Source: Crocinitomix sp. (GTDB lineage: Bacteria > Bacteroidota > Bacteroidia > Flavobacteriales_D > Crocinitomicaceae). Taken from it: 64,000 nt of DNA. The stretch covers positions 1 to 64,000 of the forward strand of contig WTCE01000070.1 in the NCBI GenBank assembly GCA_013138735.1, read 5' to 3'. The position numbers were made by a program, and so were the translations under genes. The notes beneath the pieces were generated by a model. That model did not search any database. It had not been told where the DNA came from and saw only the letters and a program-made list of their open reading frames with translations. How positions within the stretch are numbered: the first letter of the stretch is position 1; every line of letters starts with the position of its first letter. Of the stretch, positions 15,628 through 24,353 are shown in pieces.

Positions 15628-17403
15628 CTAACCTTTCAAGAATTGTTTGGGTGTCAATCCTGTTTCTTTTTTGAAATAGGTATTAAAGACTGTTTTGGAA
15701 TTAAATCCACTATCATAGGCCATGCCTATTAAGGTAAGATGTGCGTTTTTTGGATCTTTTGCAATGTGTTTGAAAGTCTCAATACGATAAGCATTGATAA
15801 ACTCATTGAAGCTTTTACCTATATGCTCATTAAGTAACCATGAAAGTTGGTTGGGGTGAATTTCAATTTTCTCGGCCATTGATCTGAGCGTTAGACTTGG
15901 ATCTAAATAGGACTCACTCTCTGTCAAATGAGTCAACAATCTTGATTTATATTCTTGAGCAACATCTTCAGCAAGTAATGCTTTCTTTTGCTTTTTCAAA
16001 GAACTGTTAGCAATAGCGGGAAAAATAGTATCGTGAAATTGCTTAAAGCGTTTGTCAGAATGCAGATTACTGACGATAGGATCAGCGTATCGCAAATGCA
16101 ATAAAGTTGATTTGGTTTCAATTCCTTTTTGTACCCAATCAAAAGCCAGATCTATTTCTCCACTAACCGCATAGATCATAAAAACGAATGAATCTGCCGA
16201 AAAGCCTTCTGGTGTTTTTGCAAGGTCTTGTAAAATGGTCAAGTATTTTTCTGCATTTACATGATCTTGTTTCATAGCATAGCCCAATCCAATCGCGCCT
16301 AGCTTTTCTGCTTCAACAACTTCATTGGTAAGATCATCAAAATAATGAATCACCTCATCATATCTGCCCAACTTGAGTAAACAAAGGCATTTTACTGAAT
16401 GTGCTGGAATATTTTTGGGGTTCACAACCAAACAAGCGTCCAATTGAATTAATGACTTCTCATAATTGTTAGTCATATAATCAAAATAGGCGCTGAAGAA
16501 TGCCGTTTCTGATGAAAGCGGATCAATTCCTAAAGCAATATCTAAATGCACTTTCGCCTTCTCTTTATTTCCCGTCAAAACATAAAGAAAAGACAAAAAT
16601 TGTTGTGATTCAACGTAATTTGGTTTCAATTGAATAGACTTTTTGGCATTAGCTAAGGCATCACTGTAATTTGATTCAGTAAAAAATGATCTGTTTGCTT
16701 TTTGATAATATACTTCAGGATTATCTGGATCAAGATTCAGCGCTTTATCAACCAATTCATTCGACTTGCCCCAAGCATCCATAAAAGGCATACTTCCTGT
16801 CATGGCCATGAAGCTATAGACATCAGCTAATCCAACTAGTGAATCAACATGGTTTGCATCCAACTCTAATCCTTTCTTATAATAAGCCTCTGCAATCTTT
16901 ATGTCTTCAGAGTTCCACTTGTTCTTATGAAACCTTGCCATCAAAGAGTATTCATAGGTGTTGACGTTATCCGTTTGTTTGGAAACCAAATGATCAGCCA
17001 TCTCAAAATGACCGAAATTCTCTCGAATTTTATCAGCAATCATAAGGCTAATTTCATCTTGGATTTCAAATATGTTTTCTAATTTACGATCCCAGGTCTC
17101 TGACCAAAAATGAAAATCATCCTCAGCTTGAATTAATTGAGCTGTAATCCTTAAAACATCTGCCGAAAGTCGAACACTTCCTTCTAAAATAGTTGAAACA
17201 CCTAAAGTATTCCCGATATCTGAAATAGGAATTTCCTTATCCTTAAAATGAAAAGAAGATGTTCTAGAAGTTACTTTAAGTGAACCAATTTTAGCCAAAG
17301 CATTAATGATCTCCTCCGTAATTCCATCACAGAAATATTCATTCTCAGTATTAGAACTCATGTTCTTAAATGGTAAAACTGCTATGGAGAGGTTCTTCGT
17401 CAA
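15628..17403 (-). CDS. AraC-type regulator with TolB-like and TPR domains
   Basis: The 591-residue protein has three parts: an N-terminal TolB/adenylate-cyclase-associated domain ('SIAVLPFKNMSSNTENEYFCDGITEEIINALAKI...TILEGSVRLSADVLRITAQLIQAEDDFHFWSETWDR'), a TPR array (about residues 160-460), and a C-terminal AraC/HTH_18 domain ('LTLIGMAYDSGFNSKTVFNTYFKKETGLTPKQFLKG'). No transmembrane helix is seen, so it is likely a cytoplasmic transcription factor that senses through the N-terminal or TPR part. It ends 198 bp before the DUF4386 unit on the same strand, with repeat B3 between. Confidence 0.88.
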   Translation of the reverse strand: MTKNLSIAVLPFKNMSSNTENEYFCDGITEEIINALAKIGSLKVTSRTSSFHFKDKEIPISDIGNTLGVSTILEGSVRLSADVLRITAQLIQAEDDFHFWSETWDRKLENIFEIQDEISLMIADKIRENFGHFEMADHLVSKQTDNVNTYEYSLMARFHKNKWNSEDIKIAEAYYKKGLELDANHVDSLVGLADVYSFMAMTGSMPFMDAWGKSNELVDKALNLDPDNPEVYYQKANRSFFTESNYSDALANAKKSIQLKPNYVESQQFLSFLYVLTGNKEKAKVHLDIALGIDPLSSETAFFSAYFDYMTNNYEKSLIQLDACLVVNPKNIPAHSVKCLCLLKLGRYDEVIHYFDDLTNEVVEAEKLGAIGLGYAMKQDHVNAEKYLTILQDLAKTPEGFSADSFVFMIYAVSGEIDLAFDWVQKGIETKSTLLHLRYADPIVSNLHSDKRFKQFHDTIFPAIANSSLKKQKKALLAEDVAQEYKSRLLTHLTESESYLDPSLTLRSMAEKIEIHPNQLSWLLNEHIGKSFNEFINAYRIETFKHIAKDPKNAHLTLIGMAYDSGFNSKTVFNTYFKKETGLTPKQFLKG

Positions 17404-17692
17404 ATCAATTGTTATACATCAAAAATAAGATTTAATAGCATAGGCTCGAGAAAATGGTAGATAACTTAGGAATTCACATCCTTCCCTTACTCAATGAAAA
17501 AGGATGAATCAGCATCTAAACTTGACTAATTAAAAGATGGATAGAGTGAAAATTTTAGTATCTCAAAGTTAAGAAAATCAGCACACTTAAACATGATCAA
17601 ATGTCTACTTTATGGGTGATAATGGTCATTCATTATAACACTCCTAAACCTTACCTTATGAGGTAATAAATACTATGTAGTAAAAGCGTTAT

Positions 17693-18739
17693 ATGCCAAA
17701 CAAAAGTAGAGTAAAAGTGCTAGTCACGGGAGCTTCGGGGACTGTGGGAGCTGAAGTATTAAAGCAATTGAAATTGATTGCTAGTCGTGTTGACGTCACA
17801 ATTTTTGATAAAAAAAATAAAAACTCAGTCAAGGCATTTTCTGCCTATAAAGATATATTCAATTTTTTTTATGGTGACATCACGAATCCTTTGGAGGTTG
17901 AGAAAGTTTGTCATAACATAGACTTTGTCATCCATCTCGCCGCAATTATTCCGCCGGTAGCAGATGATTTGCCAAGCTTAGCGTTCAAAGTAAACGTAGG
18001 TGGCACCGAGAATCTGGTAAGATCCTTAGAAAGAAATTCGCCCAATGCTTTTATACTCTACACTTCTTCGATTTCTGTCTATGGTGATCGCCTTGAAAAT
18101 CCACTTATAAAAGTAACTGATGATCTAATTCCTAGTGAAGGTGATGAATATGCAATAACTAAAATTAAGGCAGAAGAGATTATCCAAAACAGTAAACTAG
18201 ATTGGAGCATTTTTCGACTTGGCGCTATTATGGGAAATCATAAAATATCAAAATTGATGTTTCATATGCCCCTATCAACAGCTTTAGAAATTGCAACTCC
18301 AAGCGATACTGCAAGAGCTCTTCTTTCAGCCATCAGCAAGCAGTCATCCTTGTCAAAACAAATATTTAACCTTGGCGGAGGTGTAAAATGCCAAACTACT
18401 TACGAACTCTTCTTAGAGCGATCATTCAAGATTTTTGGCTTAGGGAAAGTAGATTTTCCTGATAAGACATTTGCTGAGAAGAGTTTTCATTGTGGTTATT
18501 ATGAAGACGGAATAGATCTGGAGAACATCCTTTCTTTTCAAAAGGATTCCTTAAATGATTACTATCAAAATGTTGCGCGTAATACGCCAGCCTGGCAAAA
18601 ATTCTTTGCCGGGGTATTCAAAAAACTAATAAAGAAATCCCTTCTAAAAAAATCAGAACCTTATCATGCATTTAACACAAAAGACAAAAAGATGATGGAT
18701 AGATTTTTTAAGAATAATGAAACATTAAATAGGTCTTAA
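17693..18739 (+). CDS. NAD-dependent epimerase/dehydratase (extended SDR)
   Basis: The 348-residue protein has the N-terminal Rossmann motif 'VLVTGASGTVGAEVLKQL' and the catalytic YxxxK in 'DEYAITKIKAEEI' (with 'LYTSSISVYG' upstream). Extended SDRs act on nucleotide sugars or related substrates; this one is not close enough to a named enzyme for a substrate call. The C-terminal 90 residues are basic and atypical. The DUF2141 gene follows after 1 bp, so the two form an operon. Confidence 0.85.
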   Translation: MPNKSRVKVLVTGASGTVGAEVLKQLKLIASRVDVTIFDKKNKNSVKAFSAYKDIFNFFYGDITNPLEVEKVCHNIDFVIHLAAIIPPVADDLPSLAFKVNVGGTENLVRSLERNSPNAFILYTSSISVYGDRLENPLIKVTDDLIPSEGDEYAITKIKAEEIIQNSKLDWSIFRLGAIMGNHKISKLMFHMPLSTALEIATPSDTARALLSAISKQSSLSKQIFNLGGGVKCQTTYELFLERSFKIFGLGKVDFPDKTFAEKSFHCGYYEDGIDLENILSFQKDSLNDYYQNVARNTPAWQKFFAGVFKKLIKKSLLKKSEPYHAFNTKDKKMMDRFFKNNETLNRS

Positions 18740-18740
18740 A

Positions 18741-19157
18741 ATGAGAAGTATATGCACAATTATGCTTGCGTTATTTATCCAAACGGGCTTCAGTCAATCT
18801 TTTAATCTTACACTGAGAATAGAAAATATTCAAGAGATTAAAGGCACACTGCACATTGGAATATTCAGTAATAGTGACGATTTCCCTAAAGAGGGGAAAG
18901 AGTACAAAACACTTAAGCTAAAAGTGAAAAAAAAGTTTGAAAGTATACTAATTTCTAATTTACCCAATGGTGAATATGCTATTGCCATTTTTCATGATGT
19001 AAATTCGGACGGAAAATGTAACACCAATATTTTAGGAATACCAAAAGAACCTTATGGCTTTTCAAATAATATTAAACCTAGATTATTCAAGCCAAGTTTC
19101 AAGGATTGTAAGGTTATTCTTTCTTCAGACAAAACCATTGTGATTAAACTAATCTGA
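18741..19157 (+). CDS. Secreted DUF2141 protein
   Basis: The 138-residue protein has the signal peptide MRSICTIMLALFIQTGFSQ and the DUF2141 domain: 'LRIENIQEIKGTLHIGIFSNSDDFPKEG', 'NLPNGEYAIAIFHDVNSDGKCNTNILGIPKEPYGFSNNI'. The acidic DVNxDG loop looks like a metal-binding site. The function of the family is not established. It is translationally adjacent to the epimerase gene. Confidence 0.85.
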   Translation: MRSICTIMLALFIQTGFSQSFNLTLRIENIQEIKGTLHIGIFSNSDDFPKEGKEYKTLKLKVKKKFESILISNLPNGEYAIAIFHDVNSDGKCNTNILGIPKEPYGFSNNIKPRLFKPSFKDCKVILSSDKTIVIKLI

Positions 19158-19229
19158 AAAGTATCACGTGTTCCAATTCACATGCGACAATAGACTGATA
19201 TAACGAATGACCTTGGCAAAGGACTGTTC

Positions 19230-19325
19230 ATGTAAAGGCTTTTGACAAGGCAACATACTGTTGATTATTTTTTTAATTTAGAGGAACAATGCTTTACGCA
19301 CGGGATAAAAGGTGGTCTTTTCTTT
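19230..19325 (+). pseudogene. Decayed gene fragment (relic copy 1)
   Basis: About 95 bp match 20345-20460 at DNA level (GTAAAGGC..TTGACAAGGC, TTTAATTTAGAGGAACAAT, TAAAGGTGGTCTTT). Both copies read as broken pieces of one protein around 'FFNLEE/FFKLED', with stops and frameshifts. In this copy the fragment fuses by chance in frame to the LRR gene that follows. Confidence 0.4.
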
Positions 19326-19361
19326 GAAAGGTTACCTGTTATTAAAAACACTGTACTATTA

Positions 19362-20318
19362 ATGTCTAAGCTGCTTAACTATAAAAAACGAAATCTAAAA
19401 GAATTCCCTAAAGAAATCTTAGATTACCCAGAAGTAACCAATTTAAATTTAGAAGACAATCAAATCACCGAAATTCCTGAATGGATCTCTGATTTAAAGA
19501 ATCTGAAAGTAATCTATCTCTCGAAAAACCAAATTTCCCATGTAGATCGTTTATTTAAGATTGACACACTCAGTGTAATTCATTTGAACGCCAACGAAAT
19601 TTTCGAATTTCCAAATCTCTCAAAGGATTTACCGAATCTTAAAAGACTCTATTTAAATGATAACCATTTACCCCAAATACCTCCAACGATAGAGAGATTA
19701 AGAAATTTAAATCAATTACTAGTTGCCAACAATAAAGTCGGCAAAATTGACGAAGCTATTGGTAATTTGAAATGCTTAAAAGTATTAAATTGCTTTAATA
19801 ACCAGATCGAATATTTACCCGCAAGTATTGGGAAATTAATAAAACTAGAGTATCTTCAATTAAGCAAGAATAAGCTGTCAGGGCTACCTTCTTCAATTGG
19901 AAACTTAAACTCACTCACGAATCTTGGACTTTTCTCAAACAAAGTTAAATCAATTCGTCCTGAATTTTTAAAACTGTCGAAACTTGTCAATTTAAATATA
20001 GCTGATAATCGAATAGAAAACATTGCTAATATCCCAAAATTGGTCGGAAGACTGAGTATTTATTTAAATCCTACCTTAATGATTTCAACTAAAATCATTG
20101 AGAAATTTAAGACGCATGCGGAAATAACAAAATATGAGTATCTGTTTGTTGATAGTCTTCAAATTAAGCAATTTAATTTAGACAAAGATGAGTTTCATAA
20201 GACTTTGAAAGTACTTGATCTTGAAGAAATGAAAATTGATCACTTTGACCGAAAGTATATACCGCAGGAAATTCAGATCGATTACAATATTAAAGCAGAG
20301 GGATTAAAAATGAACTGA
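19362..20318 (+). CDS. Leucine-rich repeat protein
   Basis: The 318-residue protein has about ten LRRs of roughly 23 residues, for example 'LPNLKRLYLNDNHLPQIPPTIERL' and 'LIKLEYLQLSKNKLSGLPSSIGNL', followed by a non-repeat tail of about 75 residues. Such proteins mediate protein-protein contacts; no signal peptide is seen, so it is probably cytoplasmic. The frame is open from 19242, but that part is the relic described separately; MSKLLNYKKRNLKEFP at 19362 is the natural start and repeat cap. No partner is evident. Confidence 0.85.
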   Translation: MSKLLNYKKRNLKEFPKEILDYPEVTNLNLEDNQITEIPEWISDLKNLKVIYLSKNQISHVDRLFKIDTLSVIHLNANEIFEFPNLSKDLPNLKRLYLNDNHLPQIPPTIERLRNLNQLLVANNKVGKIDEAIGNLKCLKVLNCFNNQIEYLPASIGKLIKLEYLQLSKNKLSGLPSSIGNLNSLTNLGLFSNKVKSIRPEFLKLSKLVNLNIADNRIENIANIPKLVGRLSIYLNPTLMISTKIIEKFKTHAEITKYEYLFVDSLQIKQFNLDKDEFHKTLKVLDLEEMKIDHFDRKYIPQEIQIDYNIKAEGLKMN

Positions 20319-20344
20319 TAATACAATATAGAATCTTTCCCTAC

Positions 20345-20500
20345 CGCTGTAAAAGCAATAAATCTTGACAACGCCGCTTATTGTCGATAATTCTTTAAAT
20401 TAGAGGACAATACGTCAGCTGACGGATATAAGAAATTAAAGGTGGTCTTTTATTCGGATGTTACTAAAAATTCATTTGTTGAATAAGAGGTTACTTTATT
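20345..20500 (+). pseudogene. Decayed gene fragment (relic copy 2)
   Basis: The better preserved copy of the relic before the LRR gene. Frames here read VKAINLDNAAYCR, then after a frameshift FFKLEDNTSADGYKKLKVVF and on to a TAA at 20482-20484. The family is not recognised. It sits in the 219-bp gap between the LRR gene and the next secreted protein. Confidence 0.4.
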
Positions 20501-20537
20501 CTTATTGAAACATGTAAGTATAAAACCAAGGTTAATT

Positions 20538-21065
20538 ATGAGTAGATATGTCCTTTTAACTCTTTTTGTCATTTTCAGTTCTGAATATACTTTTAGTCAA
20601 GCTGACACTTTGAACCAATTGGATTCAGACGAAAAAAAGACCGGCTGGTGGATTACTTATCTGGATGAAAATCTGGAAGTGCTGAAAGATAGCATTGGAG
20701 CGACGCACTGTATGTATAACTACTACTGGCAAAATATTTACCTCTATAGATACGGAGAAGGATATGGTTCAAAAAAAAATCCCATTCATTTTCCCGAGAA
20801 CGACACCTCAAGACTTGGAAATTATGTACTCCTGGATGGGAAATATATGACGAAATACAAAAACGGAAATGTGCGATCCGTACTGTCAGCTTCGAAGGGA
20901 ATCTTAATTGAGTTCAAAAAGTATTACCCGAAAGGTCAACTAAAATTTGAAATTTTATACTCGGAAGAATGCGGTGCACCTAAACAACACTGCCTTAGAG
21001 AATATAATAAAGACGGCAGTATGAAATATGATGGGCATACTTGGCTTCCTAAAAAGGGTAAATAA
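20538..21065 (+). CDS. Secreted protein with MORN/YwqK-like tail
   Basis: The 175-residue protein starts at the ATG at 20538 with signal peptide MSRYVLLTLFVIFSSEYTFSQ. The C-terminal half has tandem 'KYKNGNVRSVLSASKG', 'KYYPKGQLKFEILYSE' and 'EYNKDGSMKYDG' units, the pattern of YwqK/MORN-like repeats. The N-terminal 'KKTGWWITYLDENLEVLKD' is also of this type. The role is unknown; such proteins are numerous in Bacteroidota. A TTG at 20505 is in frame but spoils the signal peptide. Confidence 0.65.
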   Translation: MSRYVLLTLFVIFSSEYTFSQADTLNQLDSDEKKTGWWITYLDENLEVLKDSIGATHCMYNYYWQNIYLYRYGEGYGSKKNPIHFPENDTSRLGNYVLLDGKYMTKYKNGNVRSVLSASKGILIEFKKYYPKGQLKFEILYSEECGAPKQHCLREYNKDGSMKYDGHTWLPKKGK

Positions 21066-21150
21066 GGCATATTTAATTTTTCTCTCAGCAGCTATGAAAA
21101 AATGCATGACTAAAAACTACAATTAAGTATCCGGTGCGCCGATAGGCCAA

Positions 21151-21178
21151 CGCAAGTTGCGACGCAAATTTAATTTGC
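21151..21178. repeat. Two adjacent small palindromes before the glutaminase gene
   Basis: CGCAAGTTGCG (21151-21161) and GCAAATTTAATTTGC (21164-21178) stand 2 bp apart, about 42 bp before the GTG start of the glutaminase gene. They could be operator sites or part of a hairpin. No other copy was noticed. Confidence 0.35.
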
Positions 21179-21219
21179 TATTTTTAGCTAAAGGTTGCAC
21201 TCAATTAAAATAAAGAAAT

Positions 21220-22134
21220 GTGAATTTAGAAGACATAATTCAAGACGCCTATCAAAAAGTGAAAAATTTAGATGATCAGGGAAAGGTCGCTTCTTATATT
21301 CCTGAATTAGGTCATGTTGATTCAGGGAATTTTGGAGTACACATATCAACTATTGATCAAATTAATTTCGGTGTAGGAAATTGTTACGACAAATTCTCTA
21401 TTCAGAGTGTCGCCAAGGTTCTATCACTAAGTTTGGCCTATCGTATTGTTGGTGATAAAATATGGGAGAGAGTTGGTGTAGAACCTTCTGGAACAGCATT
21501 TAATTCACTTGTCCAGCTGGAAGCAGATAAGGGGATCCCTCGAAATCCATTTTTGAATGCTGGAGCAATCGTAATTTCAGATATTTTGCTCAGCAATTTA
21601 GAAAACCCGAAACAAGATTTCTTAGACTTTGTTCGAGGGATCTCTAACAATACAACATTGGAGTATTCAAGTAGAATAGCTGAATCAGAGAAAGCTATTG
21701 GATATACAAACGTAGCCTTATGCAATTTTATTAAATCATTTGGAAATATTAAAAATGAACCGGCAGATGTTCTTGATTTCTATTTTGATTTGTGCTCGCT
21801 TGAGATGAGTTGCAAAGAACTTTCAGAGTTGTTCTTATACTTAGCAAATAATGGTTTCAGCATACAAAGCGACAAATCTATTTTGAGCGAAAGTCAATCT
21901 AAAAGAATAAATGCGCTGATGCAAACTTGCGGATTTTATGACGAATCTGGAGAATTTGCCTTTAAAGTTGGACTTCCTGGAAAGAGTGGAGTTGGTGGAG
22001 GAATCATTGCAATTCACCCTGATCAATATGCAATTGCTGTTTGGAGCCCTAAATTAAATGACAAAGGTAATTCGTTTAAGGGCATGAAATTTCTTGAAGA
22101 GTTTACAACAAAATCGAAATCGTCCATATTCTGA
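21220..22134 (+). CDS. glsA: Glutaminase (serine-dependent, GlsA family)
   Basis: The 304-residue cytoplasmic enzyme hydrolyses glutamine to glutamate and ammonia. The beta-lactamase-like fold motif SxxK is 'SVAKV' (Ser63, Lys66) within 'DKFSIQSVAKVLSL', and 'NPFLNAGAI', 'IGYTNVALCNF' and 'GLPGKSGVGGGI' complete the active site. The length is typical. The start is a GTG at 21220, since the ATG two bases upstream meets a stop at once. It is transcribed as a single gene. Confidence 0.93.
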   Translation: MNLEDIIQDAYQKVKNLDDQGKVASYIPELGHVDSGNFGVHISTIDQINFGVGNCYDKFSIQSVAKVLSLSLAYRIVGDKIWERVGVEPSGTAFNSLVQLEADKGIPRNPFLNAGAIVISDILLSNLENPKQDFLDFVRGISNNTTLEYSSRIAESEKAIGYTNVALCNFIKSFGNIKNEPADVLDFYFDLCSLEMSCKELSELFLYLANNGFSIQSDKSILSESQSKRINALMQTCGFYDESGEFAFKVGLPGKSGVGGGIIAIHPDQYAIAVWSPKLNDKGNSFKGMKFLEEFTTKSKSSIF

Positions 22135-22249
22135 AGCGAAAACTGCACACATCAAAACCAACTAACATGAAAGAACATAAAATGCTATATAAAAAACATT
22201 GAAACGCTTTTTATACTAAACGGTAGCTATTGATCATTTATAAATTCGA

Positions 22250-22519
22250 GTGAAATATACTTTTAGAATAAACCAAACATTATCAGTATGCGGATCAAAA
22301 GAATTTGATGTTGCAGGTGATTATATTATCGATTGTTTCAGAGAAGGACTAGGTAAAGAATACTTCGAAAAATTCTCAATTCATTTGGATAGTTCACACG
22401 ATAATTCTTGGTACCATAGTTTTATTATTCAAATCAATTGTGAACTGAGCAAACGCCAAGTTGGAAAAATAGATTTTAATCTCTTTGAAGCGGGTCTGAA
22501 ATATGAGAAAGCAGATTAA
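22250..22519 (+). CDS. Small unknown protein
   Basis: The 89-residue protein starts at GTG. It has no signal peptide or membrane segment. It has several aromatic and acidic residues ('SIHLDSSHDNSWYHSFIIQINCELSKRQ'). I do not recognise a family. It lies between the glutaminase and a STAS-like gene on the same strand. A weak hairpin (GACCTT 22526-22531 / AAGGTC 22543-22548) follows it. Confidence 0.45.
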   Translation: MKYTFRINQTLSVCGSKEFDVAGDYIIDCFREGLGKEYFEKFSIHLDSSHDNSWYHSFIIQINCELSKRQVGKIDFNLFEAGLKYEKAD

Positions 22520-22588
22520 GAAAATGACCTTATTTTACTTCCAAGGTCGCATTAGTTAAATCTAATAATTTATAATTATATTTAACTG

Positions 22589-22993
22589 ATGCAGTTGATT
22601 GAAACCATAACGGAAACAGACTATTATATATTGTCACAAATAGAGGAGCATTATTTTAACGTTCACTATAAAAACAAGGAATTGCCATTACAAGATTACC
22701 TTGTGTTAATAGGACTTGCTGAAGGTTTGCGAAATACATATGGTAAAGTCTATCTTTTGTACACGCAAGAACCCAACTTTAGCATAGAGACAGAAACCTG
22801 GGCTTATATAAAAGAGAATGCACATAGGTATAAATTTATTGGTGCTAATGCTCTTGTGGTAGTTGATTTACCTCAAAGGTTAATGACTAAATTATACACT
22901 TTTTTCGCTAAAAATAATGCACCAACCAAAATATTTACTGACCCCTCAAAAGGGCTTGAATGGTTAAAGGAAATAAGTCGTCTAAATAGTTGA
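22589..22993 (+). CDS. STAS/SEC14-like domain protein
   Basis: The 134-residue cytoplasmic protein has alternating strands and helices consistent with SpoIIAA-like/STAS small proteins of Bacteroidota: 'GKVYLLYTQEPNFSIETETWAYIKEN', 'FIGANALVVVDLPQRLMTKLYTFF', 'PTKIFTDPSKGLEWLKEI'. The closing 'D..K.LEWL' motif is typical of that group. The ligand or partner is unknown. Confidence 0.55.
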   Translation: MQLIETITETDYYILSQIEEHYFNVHYKNKELPLQDYLVLIGLAEGLRNTYGKVYLLYTQEPNFSIETETWAYIKENAHRYKFIGANALVVVDLPQRLMTKLYTFFAKNNAPTKIFTDPSKGLEWLKEISRLNS

Positions 22994-23019
22994 CGCATAT
23001 CAGCAACATCTAAAAAGTC

Positions 23020-23027
23020 TATATTTA
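23020..23027 (+). promoter_or_regulatory. Putative -7 box
   Basis: TATATTTA in the context AAAGTCTATATTTACATG, 25 bp before the ATG at 23052. Confidence 0.4.
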
Positions 23028-23051
23028 CATGAACCTTAACCACCATTGTCA

Positions 23052-23828
23052 ATGAAGCTTATCCTATTATCAATCTTACTAGTTTCAACATACTGTAATG
23101 CTCAGGTTCTTGACAATTTAAAGCTGTTCAAATGCCACGAGAATATAGAAAAGTCTGGAGAAAAAGAAGATGCGGACGGAAAAGCATTTATTATGATCAA
23201 AGAGGATAAGCTAATATTCTTGCGCTTTAATGATTTATTAAACATGAAAACGGGTGAAGTAATTATCAAAACAGCAATAGATACGCTAGATTTAAACCCA
23301 ACTAAAAAGGTAAATGTGTTTACCTTTATTCTGTCGGACAAAAAACTGAAATTGAAAGTGACTTCAGAAAATTCCTTCGAGCTTCAATCCACTGATAAAA
23401 TTCAGTCATACCATACTATAGAAAATATTGATTTGAAATCGCCTAGTATAGAAAAATGCAAACAATTCCTGATTGGAAACACCTTTGTGGAAATTGATGT
23501 TACAGAGGATAACAAACCAACATTAACTCGCACTTATCAGGAAAATGGAAAAGCCAAATATCAAAGAATTGGTTCTAAATCGAGTTGGGAATCAACTTAT
23601 TCTTTTATTGAGTTCCAAGATTATGTGTTTTTAAAGGGCATAACATCTGCACCAATCTTAATTACAAAACTTGATCAAAACAAATTGATTGGGATCAAAA
23701 CGAACTATAATTCAACTCAAAAAATTGTTCATTTCATTAATGCCAAAGATTGGATCAATCCTGACTCAGAAAATATAAGAACTGAAAAACCATTTGAAAT
23801 TGATCCAGTCGATATTTCCAATTCCTAG
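23052..23828 (+). CDS. Secreted protein of unknown function
   Basis: The 258-residue protein has the signal peptide MKLILLSILLVSTYCNAQ and a beta-rich mature part ('EDKLIFLRFNDLLNMKTGEVIIKTAIDTLDL', 'KKLKLKVTSENSFELQS') that suggests a lipocalin-like barrel. It ends at a TAG (23826-23828); the same frame continues open into the next ORF, so the two may derive from one longer gene. Confidence 0.6.
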   Translation: MKLILLSILLVSTYCNAQVLDNLKLFKCHENIEKSGEKEDADGKAFIMIKEDKLIFLRFNDLLNMKTGEVIIKTAIDTLDLNPTKKVNVFTFILSDKKLKLKVTSENSFELQSTDKIQSYHTIENIDLKSPSIEKCKQFLIGNTFVEIDVTEDNKPTLTRTYQENGKAKYQRIGSKSSWESTYSFIEFQDYVFLKGITSAPILITKLDQNKLIGIKTNYNSTQKIVHFINAKDWINPDSENIRTEKPFEIDPVDISNS

Positions 23829-23852
23829 TGTATTTCAAAATTATCAGACGAT

Positions 23853-24353
23853 TTGTTAAAGTCTGAAGTTAATCTCGCTTTAGGGATAAAAGAAAAGCAA
23901 TATTCTACAGTTCAAGTGCAGCATTCGTTTGAGTGCCGTTGGATACTAAATCAAGATGAAAATTTTGATGGATTTACCAAAGCAACAGTTCAAGAGCTTC
24001 TGGTGTTGGATTCTACTTTATGCCCTATTTTTCAAATCCCATGCGGCTATTATGCAGAAAGAGACGGAAAAGCTGATTCTTGGTATATCTACCTTCATGA
24101 GGAAAGAATTGAAACAGATTCATCCTATATTCTTAAAAAAGCATTTAAATGGGATAATACTTACAGAGTAATAAATGAATCCAAAAATCAGAACATTGTC
24201 TACTATGAAGATTATTACCTTGACACAAGAATTCTAATGAAAACATGGACTTATCTAGATAGCAAAGAAGTTGGTATTACGCGTCACTATGATACAAAAG
24301 GAAAATTAATAAAGGAAGTAAATCATACTACAGGTGAAACCATAACTTATTAA
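23853..24353 (+). pseudogene. Possible 3' remnant of the preceding gene, or TTG-started small gene
   Basis: This frame is in phase with 23052-23828 and separated from it only by the TAG at 23826. It has no ATG near its beginning; the first usable start is a TTG at 23853, with no signal peptide and no clear ribosome binding site. The 166-residue product ends in a YwqK-like segment ('RHYDTKGKLIKEVNHTTGETITY'). It may be a truncated secreted protein or the second half of an ancestral gene cut by a nonsense change. Its stop overlaps the start proposed for the next gene. Confidence 0.45.

Noticed and set aside
19242-19361. N-terminal extension of the LRR protein
   Set aside because: The first 40 codons coincide with the decayed relic shared with 20345-20500, and the ATG at 19362 begins a normal LRR cap.
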